Source of the DNA: Epilithonimonas sp. JDS
Lineage (GTDB): Bacteria > Bacteroidota > Bacteroidia > Flavobacteriales > Weeksellaceae
DNA: 64,000 bases
Reading direction: 5' to 3'
NCBI RefSeq assembly: GCF_021261315.1
Contig: NZ_JAJSAX010000001.1
Coordinates: forward strand, 372,001-436,000
In this document: one piece after another, positions 20,333 through 30,756 of the stretch
Numbering within the stretch: position 1 is the stretch's first letter
Layout of the letters: each line of letters begins with the position of its first letter
Notes under the pieces: generated by a model
The model's input: only the letters and a program-made list of their open reading frames with translations
What the model was told of the DNA's origin: nothing
The model's database searches: none
Position numbers and translations under genes: made by a program

Positions 20333-20731
20333 ATCTTAAGTGTTTATATATAATACTTGTACAATCTGTGTCAGATCATAAATAGCCTGCAAAATTATAA
20401 TAATTTTTGAATTATTTTCATAAAATTAATATTTATTTACAAATATTAATAACAAAATTAGAATATAGCACAAAAAAATCTAAACCGATGTTTAAATTAA
20501 GAATAGTATAACTGCAATCCTATAAAGATCAAACAAATCAACAAATAAATAGTAAAATACCTGCCTTATTGACTTAACAATTGTTAATATATTACAACAT
20601 ATAGAATTAAAACCTTTTATTATTAATGTAAAAATTTAACCTGTTGATAAGCTTTAAAAGTCGAAGTGGAATACCATTAGATCAACATTTAAACAATTAC
20701 ATGATCGATTCTAAAATGCTGAATAGGCGCA
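20333..20731. other. AT-rich intergenic region between giant genes 1 and 2
   Basis: About 400 bp with the tentative promoter of gene 1 on the right of its start and the terminator of gene 2 at the far end. No open reading frame, repeat or structured RNA was recognised in the remainder. Confidence 0.5.
20390..20397 (-). promoter_or_regulatory. -7 box upstream of giant T9SS gene 1
   Basis: Minus-strand TAATTTTG fits TAnnTTTG and sits 58 bp upstream of the ATG. The -33 region is AT-rich without a clear TTTG. It suggests this gene has its own promoter and is not read through from gene 2. Confidence 0.4.
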
Positions 20732-20764
20732 TAAAAAACCGCTTCGTAACATATACGAAGCGGT
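20732..20764 (-). terminator. Intrinsic terminator of giant T9SS gene 2
   Basis: Perfect 10-bp GC-containing stem (arms 20739-20748 and 20754-20763), followed on the minus strand by a run of six T. It starts 29 bp after the stop codon. Strong rho-independent terminator. Confidence 0.88.
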
Positions 20765-20791
20765 GTTATAAAAAGTTTTAGAACTTTAAAA

Positions 20792-23700
20792 TTATTTGAT
20801 CACTTTCTTGGTTTTAAGATCTCCAGAGTTCTCAGCTTTGATGATATAAACTCCATTTGTCAAAGAAGAAGCATCTATCCTAACTGTGTTTTCTTTCGTT
20901 GAAGAAGTTATCAACATTCTACCTGAGGTGTCATAAATTTCTATTTTACCAAGAGACTTAGAAGATTTTACAACGTAGGATTCTCCATCTCTGTAAACTG
21001 TGAAATCAGATTTTGCGTTACTGTCTGTTCCAAGAACTGCATTGTCTTTATAAACAATTTCGAAACGGCTGTCGTCTGATCCTTTGACCGCAGAGAAAGT
21101 ATAATCCTGGCTTGTAAGATCAGTGTAAGAATTAGTCAGTTTATCTTTCAAATAGATTTTCTGATTTTCAAAAATCCCTTCCTTGTTTCCAAGGCTGAGC
21201 TTGTAAGTTCCATTTGCAGCATATTTGGTTCCAACAGGAACTTTGTCTTCATTCGAGAAGTCCGCTTTACCTTGGATAGCCAATTTCTTGGTTCCTAAAA
21301 TAGAATAGAAAGAATCCGAACCTATAACAAATAATTCAGCGTCAAAATCGATTTCAAAACCATTAGTAGCACCCGGAATGTAACCTACCAATAATGTATT
21401 GGTAATGCTTGCAGGCGATGTCATTCTAATCCAAAAACGGTTTTTCTCAGCTTTTTTAGCATTGTAGAAATGTGCATTTGCATCATACCCGACTCTCATT
21501 GTATTATCAAATGACAGCGCACTTCCCGCTCCTAACTTTTTAGACTTGATGATGAAGCCCTGCCCTACTTTCACAATTCCATTAGGTGTAGGACTTGCAG
21601 CACCAGAAGGCTGATGCGGATCTACTTCTACCGCTGGTGTTCCACCAGTCATATTGTAGATTGCATAATTGTTCCCGCTATAATTAGAGCCAGACTGCTG
21701 CTGGGTTGCTGTAATATCATTATTGGTCCAGAAATACGCTGTTCCGTAGATCTTACTGCTGTTGGCAGCGTAGAGCGCGTCAAAATTCAGATTAGATGGA
21801 TAAGGATTTCCAACCAAATTATAACCTTTTGTACAGTCAGCTTCCAAAACAGAACCTCCACAAGAGTTCTTCAAGATTTGAGACGAAATCGGCCCATTGT
21901 TAATTTTTCCATTGAAAACAAAAGTATCAGCACTTGCTGGAACTTCTGATCCTGTCCCACCCGTTGGAGTGTAACTGTTTTTACCTTTGATAGCATAGCC
22001 TCGTGCACTATCAAATACTGAACTTGCTCCTAGTGTAATTTCGCCACTTACCGCTGTCACGAATGTATCAGAGGATTCTTTGTAAACGAAAAATCTGTTC
22101 CAAGGTGTTCCTGTACCACTTCCAGCCGCCTGATTGTAACCGTTTGAGAAACTGTAAAGATTCTGATTGCTTACCGGAGAACTCCAGAAAGTGTAACCTT
22201 TTGTAGGAAGTTTTGCCGTACGTTTTACAGTAGCTGTGAAATTTGAGTTATTATCGGCCCCTGTGTTTTTCTGCACAAGACCAGCATCACTTTCTATTGT
22301 AATTTTGTTATCGGAAGGAAGAATAATATTCCCGTTCACAATAACATCTTTTGTCGCTTGAACATCCAGAGATCCTGTACTCGTGATTTCCAGATCTTTT
22401 GTTTCAAAATTAGTAGCAATATTATAAGCGCCTGTCAATTTTGAATCAAGTGTTGCGGTTGGACCAACATTATCGTTGCTCCAAGCTGTTCCGTCCCAGA
22501 CAACGGTGTTGTTGGTGGTGACAGCAACTTCGGTAGAATTCGCAGATTCACAAGCAGCAGTTGTTGCTCTTACAACGTAGTAATATTGGGTGTTTGGCTG
22601 TAAACCTGTTACATTGTAAGATGTTACATTTCCAACATTTTCATTTTGCAATATGTAATTATTAGCAATGGCATTAAAAGTGTGACTTCCTAAATTTGAA
22701 ACCACATCAACATTATACTGAGTCCATTGTGTCGCTAAAGTAGGAAAACCACTAGCTGGATTTGCATTAACACCGGATGCAATGTTAGAATTACGAACTA
22801 AAGTTTTGTCAGCAGTTGAAAATCCCGTTGCAGTCCAAGCTGTTCCAGGATCTTCTCCTATTTTTCCAAAAATATCTACGGAAGAGTTTGAAGAAATTTT
22901 GTATAATTCTACTGCATCATTACCATTAAAATTTACCGCGGCATTGTTAACTGCTGTTCCTGAGTAAGTGGTAGCAGCTGAGTTTTTATAAACTACTACA
23001 GCATTATTAGCTAACGTTCCTGACAAAGTGACATCAGTAGATATAGTACTTCCATTCGCATATAAACGTAATTTGTAATTACTTAGGTTAACAGAAATTC
23101 CAGTACCATTAAATATCTCAAGATATCTATTGTTAGATGTACCTTCAACATATTCAGATATTAACAGATCTGTAGCAGTACCCGTAACTTTTTTGTAAAC
23201 ATCCAATTTATAGCCGGTTGCTCCTGCAACTGCACTCCAATTGGCTGTGAATGTTGATGCAGTAATGCCTGTACCTGCTGTTGCAGTTGTAACTGGAATT
23301 ACACCTTTACCAGTAACTGCAACATTTGCAGTAGTCGCTCCACCACCTGCAGCTGTAATGTTTCCATTAAAATCTCCACAAGTAGAAGGATTTAGTTTTG
23401 TATAGATTGTAGTTTCTGCAAGCGTTGATGCCGTAAAAGGCAAGCTCACTGAAGATGCCCAAGCTGTTGTTCCATCCAAGGATAATTGATAACCTGCAAG
23501 GGCAGTTAAATCTATATTTCCTGTAGAGGCTGTAAGAAGACTTGCTTTTACTGTAAATGTTTTCACAACAGAATCTGTCGTTATGGCAACATCTCCAAAA
23601 TCCAGCGTCGAAGGATTTACAGTAATCGTTGGTACCGTGGTTACTGATGTAGTAAAAGATCCATCTCCAGTGGCACTTCCATTATTATATACTCTGTAAA

Positions 23701-26700
23701 TGTATGAAGTATTAGCAGCTAATTCTATGGTAATACTTTCTGTTGCACTATTCGTATCTGCACAAGCAATGTTGGTTCCATTACAAGAACCACTTCGAAG
23801 ATCAATAACGTGATCGCCGATAGTCCCTTTGACTACTTCAATTTTGTAATAACCAGCGGCAACTGTAGTAAATTTATACCAAACATCACGTGATGTTGTA
23901 GATGTTTTAACATTACAAGTAATAGGAAGTAAACTAGAACTTGCACCAACAGTACTTCCAGAAATCGCTGTTGCATTTATTGTTATATTTTTTGCGCCAA
24001 CACAGTCATCGTTACCAACCATCACTGCATCGTCATTACCAACAACAATTGCATTAGTTCCTGTAGCTGATAACGACACACCTGTCGCCTGCGTATTGTA
24101 TTGTAAAAGATTGACATCATAAATCTGATACGGTGCAGCATTTTGAGAAACACCCATATCACCGGTTGTTGAACCAGTATTAACCATAGTAGAACCTTGG
24201 TTGCCAGATTGCCACTCCGTATAAATATTCGCTGTTACATTACTGCTTGTTGTAATTTTCCATTGAGTAAGTACCACTTTTGTCCAATCTACAATACTTG
24301 GTGTAATACTAGAATTGCTTGAAATAGCTGCTACATTCATTCCAATGTTAGCACCCGCAGAAAGATTACTTATCTTAACTGGAGCATATCTGCTACCCGC
24401 AGAAGTTCCTAACGGAAAAATATATTCTTTACCCGTGGTCAAATTTTGGCGAATCAACTGTCCTGCACTACTAGCTTGCACATAAGAGGAGCTATTAGAT
24501 GTAATAACAGAGGATTCATTCGGCATTGTCAAATTAAAACCAGTAAGGCTTATACTTTTGTTTGTAAGAGTAAGATCTTTATTTACGACAATATTTGCAG
24601 AAAGCTGAAGATAATTCGATCCAGATTGATTAATAATTAGATAATCAAAAATTGTCGCACTATTAATCCTTTGTGGATTAACAATAGAACCATCTCCATT
24701 AAAGATAACCGCTCTGTTACTCGGTGTGAAAGTACCGTTATTGGTAAAACTTCCTCCTAGCGCAAGATCTGCACCAAGAGTTCCGCTCAAAATTAAACTA
24801 CTTCCCGAACCAATCGTAAGATTCCCAGCCATTCCTCTAGCTGAAGTCGGCATATTAACAGAAGCACTGGTCAATATTACGTTTTGTGGAACTCCAGCTC
24901 CTGCGGTTGCAGCATTTCCCGTCCACTCGTTATTCACGCCGTAAGATGTCACACCATTATATTCTAATGTAGAAGCACTCGTATAGATCGGTGAATTATT
25001 AGAAACAAAACCTCCTGCTGCAACTCTCAAAGTTCCTGAAATGGTTGTAAGATTGCTTCCGAAATCAATTCCGTTATTTAATATTGTTGTTACGCTTGAA
25101 GGAATGGAAAGCGTTCCCCCAGTAATTGTTTTTGTCCCATTGGTGATGTTGAATGTCGCACCGGAAGTTGAAGAATTTAAAACTTGTCCTGCTACAACTT
25201 TTACGTTACCAGCCGAGCCAGAAAGTGTCAGTGATTTTCCATTAAGATTAATTGTACCAGCCAATAACTGAAGCACATCTCCCGAACTTCCTTTAACTGT
25301 GACATTGTTAGCAAATTGCAGCAATCCTGCGCCATTATGAACTAAATAATCAAAAGTTTCGCCCGCCGTATTCGTAATCACCTGTGTCCCGGACGCAGCA
25401 TTGAAGAAAACAGCTTTGGTATTTGGATTAAAAGTTCCTCCCGTGTTTGTCCAGTTACCTGCAAGATAGAAATCACCTCCTAGGTTAAGCGTTCCGGTAT
25501 TTACAAAATTAGTGGCCAGTGTGGAAGTACCGTTAGAATTAAATGTACCTGAATTTGTCACAACACCTGTAAAGTTGGCTGCGGCATTATTTGTAAGAGT
25601 TCCAGCGTTTATAGTTGTTCCTTTTACATTCAAAACATCGCCGGCAGTCAATGTTGAACCAGAAGTAATAGTAAGATTTCCAGCCATTCCTCTGGCAGCT
25701 CCAGCAGGATAAGTCACAGTCGCATTACCCTGAATTGTTACGTGATTTGGTATTCCGGCTCCGACAGTCGTTCCGGTTGTAGTCCACTCTGTTCCTACAC
25801 CGTAAGTTGTATTATATAGTAATGTTGATGATGTCCCATAAACAGGGGCATTTGTTGAAACATATCCACCAGCGTTAAGTTGTAAAGTTCCGTTGACAGT
25901 TATAGCATTAACAGCATTTAATTGACCATTTAATGTCAAAGTTCCAGTAACTATTCCAACTGGCGTATCAAGCTTTGCACCAGAACCTGTGTTAACCGTT
26001 ACGTTAAAAGGCGGATTGGCAGTCGGCCAAAATGCATTACCGGATCCTACGCCATAAACGCTTCCACTATTAAAAATTAAACCACTTCCGGTTGCTGCAT
26101 AAGTAAATGCAGAACCTCCGGCATAACCACCATTATTTAATTGGAAAGATCCGTTGATTGTGGTTGTTCCATTATTAGTATAAGTTAAATTCGTTGCTAA
26201 AGTTCCGTTAACTGTAGTGATTGTCCCACTATTACGTGTAGAATAAGTAGCATTATCCATCGTAACGGTATGTCCAGCGGCAATTACCACATTTTGGGAA
26301 GATGTCGGTACTACACCTCCTACCCAAGTTGCAGTATCTGACCAGTTTCCAGTCTGAAATGAAGTTATACCGGCGGTTCCTGTAACTTTAAAGTCATCAA
26401 CCAACCAACGCTCAGCTGTTGCATTATTTGTTAAAGTTATTCTGAATCTTAAGTTTGTTGTGGAAGGAAGAGATGTTACTTTGACTGTACCAGTTGCAGT
26501 TGCAGCAATTGTCACTGGAGTTGCGTCTCCGTCGTATGCTGTACTAGAAGTTGTTGCTGCACTGAATGGCCAGAAGCTATTTCCACTACCAGTTACAACA
26601 TATGTGCTATACCAATTCGCACCTCCATTAGGACTTACTTCAATAGTAACAGTATCGGTAGTGTCAGCACCATTACCGGTTGAACCTATTGAGAATGATG

Positions 26701-27043
26701 CTAGCTTAAACTGCATTTCAACGGCTGTGTAACCGGAAGTATTGATATCGCTGGTGGTCATACTTGCAGTTGCTACTGAAGCAGATGTTGCATTAAGACC
26801 GTAGCTGTGGGTTCCTTCTGATGCAAAGGGAGATGAAGCAGGTCTGTCTCCTGCAGCAGAAGTTCCTGAGTAATACAAACCACCCGATAATGAGAACAGA
26901 CTAGTTGAATTATTCAAACCATCTGAAGCAATTGTAGTCTGCCCCCAAACACTCCCGCTCCACAAAAAAAGAAGGATTGGCAGCAAAAAGTTTCTTGTAA
27001 AACGATGTAGAGATCGTCCGTGCGTGGATAAACTTTTTCTCAT
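20792..27043 (-). CDS. Giant T9SS-sorted surface protein 2 (2083 aa): beta-solenoid repeats, FnIII with inserted lamin-tail domain
   Basis: Signal peptide residues 1-35. An N-terminal beta-sandwich-like region ends at about 225. An NW-type repeat (TGNWSDTATWVGG, about 232) opens a long parallel beta-solenoid-like stretch (270-880) built of repeated T-V-N-G-T-L / L-T-I-x-S-G-S-x-L turns, including two copies of a longer unit with RGMAGNLTI. A PPC-like domain lies near 1010-1130 and an abnormal-spindle-like strand domain near 1150. An FnIII domain (1262-1510) is interrupted by a lamin-tail domain (about 1289-1450, DLLISEYVEGTSNNRYLEIF). The shared cassette starts near 1617 and the type A sorting domain closes the protein. 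Exported by T9SS; probable adhesin or biofilm protein. It has a good promoter and a strong terminator of its own. Confidence 0.9.
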   Translation of the reverse strand: MRKSLSTHGRSLHRFTRNFLLPILLFLWSGSVWGQTTIASDGLNNSTSLFSLSGGLYYSGTSAAGDRPASSPFASEGTHSYGLNATSASVATASMTTSDINTSGYTAVEMQFKLASFSIGSTGNGADTTDTVTIEVSPNGGANWYSTYVVTGSGNSFWPFSAATTSSTAYDGDATPVTIAATATGTVKVTSLPSTTNLRFRITLTNNATAERWLVDDFKVTGTAGITSFQTGNWSDTATWVGGVVPTSSQNVVIAAGHTVTMDNATYSTRNSGTITTVNGTLATNLTYTNNGTTTINGSFQLNNGGYAGGSAFTYAATGSGLIFNSGSVYGVGSGNAFWPTANPPFNVTVNTGSGAKLDTPVGIVTGTLTLNGQLNAVNAITVNGTLQLNAGGYVSTNAPVYGTSSTLLYNTTYGVGTEWTTTGTTVGAGIPNHVTIQGNATVTYPAGAARGMAGNLTITSGSTLTAGDVLNVKGTTINAGTLTNNAAANFTGVVTNSGTFNSNGTSTLATNFVNTGTLNLGGDFYLAGNWTNTGGTFNPNTKAVFFNAASGTQVITNTAGETFDYLVHNGAGLLQFANNVTVKGSSGDVLQLLAGTINLNGKSLTLSGSAGNVKVVAGQVLNSSTSGATFNITNGTKTITGGTLSIPSSVTTILNNGIDFGSNLTTISGTLRVAAGGFVSNNSPIYTSASTLEYNGVTSYGVNNEWTGNAATAGAGVPQNVILTSASVNMPTSARGMAGNLTIGSGSSLILSGTLGADLALGGSFTNNGTFTPSNRAVIFNGDGSIVNPQRINSATIFDYLIINQSGSNYLQLSANIVVNKDLTLTNKSISLTGFNLTMPNESSVITSNSSSYVQASSAGQLIRQNLTTGKEYIFPLGTSAGSRYAPVKISNLSAGANIGMNVAAISSNSSITPSIVDWTKVVLTQWKITTSSNVTANIYTEWQSGNQGSTMVNTGSTTGDMGVSQNAAPYQIYDVNLLQYNTQATGVSLSATGTNAIVVGNDDAVMVGNDDCVGAKNITINATAISGSTVGASSSLLPITCNVKTSTTSRDVWYKFTTVAAGYYKIEVVKGTIGDHVIDLRSGSCNGTNIACADTNSATESITIELAANTSYIYRVYNNGSATGDGSFTTSVTTVPTITVNPSTLDFGDVAITTDSVVKTFTVKASLLTASTGNIDLTALAGYQLSLDGTTAWASSVSLPFTASTLAETTIYTKLNPSTCGDFNGNITAAGGGATTANVAVTGKGVIPVTTATAGTGITASTFTANWSAVAGATGYKLDVYKKVTGTATDLLISEYVEGTSNNRYLEIFNGTGISVNLSNYKLRLYANGSTISTDVTLSGTLANNAVVVYKNSAATTYSGTAVNNAAVNFNGNDAVELYKISSNSSVDIFGKIGEDPGTAWTATGFSTADKTLVRNSNIASGVNANPASGFPTLATQWTQYNVDVVSNLGSHTFNAIANNYILQNENVGNVTSYNVTGLQPNTQYYYVVRATTAACESANSTEVAVTTNNTVVWDGTAWSNDNVGPTATLDSKLTGAYNIATNFETKDLEITSTGSLDVQATKDVIVNGNIILPSDNKITIESDAGLVQKNTGADNNSNFTATVKRTAKLPTKGYTFWSSPVSNQNLYSFSNGYNQAAGSGTGTPWNRFFVYKESSDTFVTAVSGEITLGASSVFDSARGYAIKGKNSYTPTGGTGSEVPASADTFVFNGKINNGPISSQILKNSCGGSVLEADCTKGYNLVGNPYPSNLNFDALYAANSSKIYGTAYFWTNNDITATQQQSGSNYSGNNYAIYNMTGGTPAVEVDPHQPSGAASPTPNGIVKVGQGFIIKSKKLGAGSALSFDNTMRVGYDANAHFYNAKKAEKNRFWIRMTSPASITNTLLVGYIPGATNGFEIDFDAELFVIGSDSFYSILGTKKLAIQGKADFSNEDKVPVGTKYAANGTYKLSLGNKEGIFENQKIYLKDKLTNSYTDLTSQDYTFSAVKGSDDSRFEIVYKDNAVLGTDSNAKSDFTVYRDGESYVVKSSKSLGKIEIYDTSGRMLITSSTKENTVRIDASSLTNGVYIIKAENSGDLKTKKVIK

Positions 27044-27088
27044 ATTTATGTTTTTTTCTTATTATTTTATACTTTTAAAAAAGGATTG

Positions 27089-27119
27089 CAAATGTAAACA
27101 GAATATTAAAACCTACAAT
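27089..27119 (-). promoter_or_regulatory. Promoter of giant T9SS gene 2
   Basis: Minus-strand -7 box TACATTTG (27089-27096) with an upstream ATTG -33 element (27116-27119) at a 19-bp spacing, matching the Bacteroidota TTTG-N19-21-TAnnTTTG promoter apart from one base. It predicts a leader of about 40 nt. Confidence 0.7.
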
Positions 27120-27224
27120 CAATTAGTAAAAATTTAACATTAAAACAAACGATCATTTAATTAAATCCATAATTTAATATAACGATCTGCATATTTATAA
27201 TTATGATCCACAAAGGTTTAAATC

Positions 27225-27252
27225 AAAAAAAACACCTCAAAATAGAGATGCT
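27225..27252 (-). terminator. Intrinsic terminator of giant T9SS gene 3
   Basis: Stem of 7 bp including two G-U pairs (arms 27232-27238 and 27245-27251), followed on the minus strand by eight T. It lies about 50 bp after the stop. Confidence 0.75.
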
Positions 27253-27302
27253 TAGTTTAAAATATTCAAAAATATATTTTAACATATTCTGATTATCATT
27301 AT

Positions 27303-30300
27303 TTATTTAATAATTTTTTTCGTTCGGACATCTCCAGCATTTTCGACTTTTAGAATAAAGACACCGGTTGATAATTCCGAATCGGCAATTCTGAACGTCT
27401 GATCATTGGTAAAGTAAGTTTTCAGCAATTGTCCCGACATATTATATAGTTCTATTTTGCCTAATTTTTTGGCGGAAGTGATTACAAAATTATCGTGATC
27501 TCTATAGATTTGGAAATCCGAAATTCTAATTTCATTGTTGCCCAAAACAGCATTGTCTTTATAAACAATCTCGAATCGGTTTTCATCCAGACTTTTGCTT
27601 GCTGAAAAAGTGTAATTACCGTTTTGCAGATTAATATAAACATTGGTTTGCTTGTCCAACAAATAGATCGATTGTCCATTATCGAAAATTCCCATCTTAT
27701 CCTTCAGTGTAAAAGTATAAGTTCCATCTTTGAAGTACTGAACGCCTAATTTCACTCTGTCGTTTTGCAATTGACCTGAGTTTCTGCCTTGAATACTTAG
27801 TTTTTTAAAATCATTGTTCGCCAAAGTATATAAAGTATCAGAACCCAATGATGATAGTTCAGAATCAAAATTATCCAGATTATTCACCGCATTTTCATTA
27901 TAAACAATAGCAGTAGTGTTTGTAATATTTGCCGGCGAAATGAGCTGCAACCAGAATACATCTTTCTCCTGATTTTGCTTGGCAAAGAAAACACCTGTTT
28001 CCGAAGTCCTCATATTATTTTTAAAAGTGACCGCTGGATTTGCAACGCCGCTTTTTGCTTGAACAATAAAACCTTGTCCGATCACAATTTTTCCGTTTGG
28101 AACTTTGCTGGCGTCATTCTGCGTTCCGGTGCCCGAATTACCAACGCCGGAATAAATATTATAAGTCGCAAAATTGTTCGTACTATAAGTAGTATATCCC
28201 GACCCCATCTGAGTTACCGCCGAATTCCCTGTATTATCCCAAAACCAAAGTGTATTTTCTATCTGATCCTGATTTTGAAAATGAAAACTGACCGCATCCA
28301 AATTAGATGGATATGGATTTCCTATCAGGTTATAACGTTGTCCTCCTGAATTAAGATTCACCGTTACATCGCCATTATTCGGAATTCCGAAAAAAGCAGC
28401 TTTGGAATTTCCTGCAGATTCGCCTTTGATGGAGTATCCAATTCCGGGTGCAAAAGTTCCTGAGTTGACCGTTGTGTAGTAATCCGTCAAAGTGTTGTAA
28501 GTAAAAACCCTTTTCGGGGTCACTGTATTTCCGGATTGATACATAGTGTACAGATCTTGTCCTGCAACAGGTGAACTCCAGAAGTTGTATTGTGCAGCCG
28601 CCACCGCAGCGTCCCTCTCGACAAGGATTTTTCCGGAATTTGAAACTGGCGCATTATTCTGAATTAAGTTTCCGCCACTTTTGACAGTTACAGTCTTCGT
28701 GAGGGAATTACCATTGTTATTTACCAGTTCATTGCTTAACGTTACAGATTGTCCTGATGGAATATTGAGTCCTACTTCATTATTGACTGTTAATTTTTTT
28801 GCAGAAAATGACGGTGGCGACGTGGCATCTCCGGCGATTACTGCAGGACTTGTAATTGTTGGTCCCGTTACATTATTCCAAGCAGAGCCAGTCCAGGTGA
28901 CTGTTTGGTCGTTCATTAATTTCAAACTAAAATAAGTCGTCCCATTCCAGATGCCGCCGCTTTCGTTTGCTGTTGTTCCATCAATTCCGCCGTAGACGTA
29001 GGCGCCGCTGCCTTTCTGAAATCGGGAAGCTACATAATAAGTTCCTGCTGGCAGATCTTTACCAAAATCCTTCACCCAATATTCATCATTAAAATCTTCT
29101 CTGTACGACTGGAAAGGATTGTAAACAGCCGGAATCCACTGTGTAGGTGCCCAGGTGTTTGGATTGGTATTGGTCAAACTGTAGCCAATCCACGCATTTA
29201 CATTGGGTGCCTGACCAAGTCCCGGTGTAGAACCATCAATATAAACCTGCGCAAACACATCCACACCAATTCCTTCGTAAAGATTCTGATCTGTTTTTGG
29301 AAATTGGATATTTGCCCAGTTGGCAACATTGGAATTATTAACAACTACTGTTGAAAGTACACTCACAACTTTGTCACAAGCTCCAGCGCCGGTCGTGGCA
29401 ATGGCATAATAATAATTTGTCCCAGGTGTATTAAAATCATCGGAAGGTCCCGTTGGTGGAGAATATGTGGATGAAGTCGCGCCGGCAATCAATGTTCCGG
29501 TTGTATTATTGGCTACCACATTTCTGTACCATTGATAAGATGTCGCACCCGGAACTGAAACCGAAAGATTGGTTGCAGCTGCATACAAATCAACAGTTTG
29601 ATTTGCAGGCGTGATAGAAGTTGAAGGATAATTATAAGTGATAGCAGTTGGCGTTGCCGGAATTGAATTGACGCGCGCCAAAGTTTTTGTATTTGCTGAG
29701 GGAATCGGCGAAAAACTCAGTCCGTCATTCAGCAAATTGACGCTCACCGTTTTGCCTGGTGAACAACTATTCAAATTTTCTAGAACTACATAAACTCTCA
29801 GACCGCCGGCGGGAATATCAATATTAAGCGCATCGTGTCCGTATTCATTATTGGAAGTGGAGTTTCCGCCGTATTCGCCATAAAGTATAGCACTGCTCTC
29901 ACTTCCGTTAAAAGTTTCCGATCCTGTGGCTGCTTCATAATAGATTTTGAAACCATCATTCGGAATGTCTGTAGCCTCCGCAAAAGTTCCATTGTTTTTA
30001 ATCCAGAATCTCTGCAGTTTTCTGTCGGACAAAGATCCGAAATCAATCTTAGCGGACATTACCACATTTTTATTTCCAACTACAATATTGGAAGACAGAT
30101 CAGAATTCCGGCTTGTGAGTTCAAAAATGTAATGCTGCTTCTCGTTGAAACCTGGAATGTCCGGATTTCCGCCATAAGAATTGCCACCACCGCAAAAATC
30201 TGCATGAACAGAAGTGTAAGCAATACTACCCGGAGACATTGCAGAAGCAAAAAGATAATTATTGGTATTCTGATTCACATTGGCGCCGCCGCATGAATTG

Positions 30301-30518
30301 AGAGGCGTTCCGTAAGTTCTCACGCTGGCAGATCCAGTCCAGGTTCTTGCAAAAAGCTGGTAGATATTTGTGTAAGATCCGGAATTGAGCCGAATGTAAG
30401 TTGTAGCATTTTTATCTAAGTAGCCATATTTGCCGAGTCCTTCGGTGTCTGCAATATATGGTTGCCCAAAGATGCTGATTACTCCAAACAGGAATAACCA
30501 GGAGAAAAAAATTTTCAT
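27303..30518 (-). CDS. Giant T9SS-sorted surface protein 3 (1071 aa), shortest of the array
   Basis: Signal peptide residues 1-18 (MKIFFSWLFLFGVISIFG). The N-terminal 290 residues form a beta-rich domain, with the conserved-looking segments GEYGGNSTSNNEYGHDALNI and LRVYVVLENLNSCSPGKTV, that I do not recognise. An Ig-like region follows (about 300-400, SYQWYRN), then another unknown beta domain with aromatic residues (about 410-540). The shared cassette starts near 646 (FWSSPVAGQDLY) with GNPYPSN near 731, and the sorting domain ends in VENAGDVRTKKIIK. It lacks the long solenoid of most relatives, which accounts for its size. A strong terminator follows. Role inferred as a surface-exposed binding protein. 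Confidence 0.88.
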   Translation of the reverse strand: MKIFFSWLFLFGVISIFGQPYIADTEGLGKYGYLDKNATTYIRLNSGSYTNIYQLFARTWTGSASVRTYGTPLNSCGGANVNQNTNNYLFASAMSPGSIAYTSVHADFCGGGNSYGGNPDIPGFNEKQHYIFELTSRNSDLSSNIVVGNKNVVMSAKIDFGSLSDRKLQRFWIKNNGTFAEATDIPNDGFKIYYEAATGSETFNGSESSAILYGEYGGNSTSNNEYGHDALNIDIPAGGLRVYVVLENLNSCSPGKTVSVNLLNDGLSFSPIPSANTKTLARVNSIPATPTAITYNYPSTSITPANQTVDLYAAATNLSVSVPGATSYQWYRNVVANNTTGTLIAGATSSTYSPPTGPSDDFNTPGTNYYYAIATTGAGACDKVVSVLSTVVVNNSNVANWANIQFPKTDQNLYEGIGVDVFAQVYIDGSTPGLGQAPNVNAWIGYSLTNTNPNTWAPTQWIPAVYNPFQSYREDFNDEYWVKDFGKDLPAGTYYVASRFQKGSGAYVYGGIDGTTANESGGIWNGTTYFSLKLMNDQTVTWTGSAWNNVTGPTITSPAVIAGDATSPPSFSAKKLTVNNEVGLNIPSGQSVTLSNELVNNNGNSLTKTVTVKSGGNLIQNNAPVSNSGKILVERDAAVAAAQYNFWSSPVAGQDLYTMYQSGNTVTPKRVFTYNTLTDYYTTVNSGTFAPGIGYSIKGESAGNSKAAFFGIPNNGDVTVNLNSGGQRYNLIGNPYPSNLDAVSFHFQNQDQIENTLWFWDNTGNSAVTQMGSGYTTYSTNNFATYNIYSGVGNSGTGTQNDASKVPNGKIVIGQGFIVQAKSGVANPAVTFKNNMRTSETGVFFAKQNQEKDVFWLQLISPANITNTTAIVYNENAVNNLDNFDSELSSLGSDTLYTLANNDFKKLSIQGRNSGQLQNDRVKLGVQYFKDGTYTFTLKDKMGIFDNGQSIYLLDKQTNVYINLQNGNYTFSASKSLDENRFEIVYKDNAVLGNNEIRISDFQIYRDHDNFVITSAKKLGKIELYNMSGQLLKTYFTNDQTFRIADSELSTGVFILKVENAGDVRTKKIIK

Positions 30519-30700
30519 CAGGTTTTGTATTTTTAAGGTCTGCTGTAAATTTAGATTTTTTATCGGATTTACAAAATTCAGATTATAAAATTTTACAAAA
30601 CATTGATAATCAAAATTTTATTATTGACACTAATTAAATATTAACAAAATAAACAAACAATTATCTGTGAAAAAAATTACTAAAAAACACACTTAAAAAT

Positions 30701-30738
30701 AAAAAGAGACTGTTTCACTTTTGGAAACAGTCCCTTTT
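30701..30738 (-). terminator. Intrinsic terminator of giant T9SS gene 4
   Basis: 11-bp stem (arms 30706-30716 and 30724-30734, one G-U pair) with a short loop, followed on the minus strand by a T-rich tail. It begins 23 bp after the stop. Confidence 0.85.
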
Positions 30739-30756
30739 AAAGAAAGATATAAGAAT

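Noticed and set aside
29835-30296. 153-aa plus-strand frame inside giant gene 3
   Set aside because: Antisense shadow with unnatural composition; the minus-strand gene has a signal peptide and a T9SS domain.
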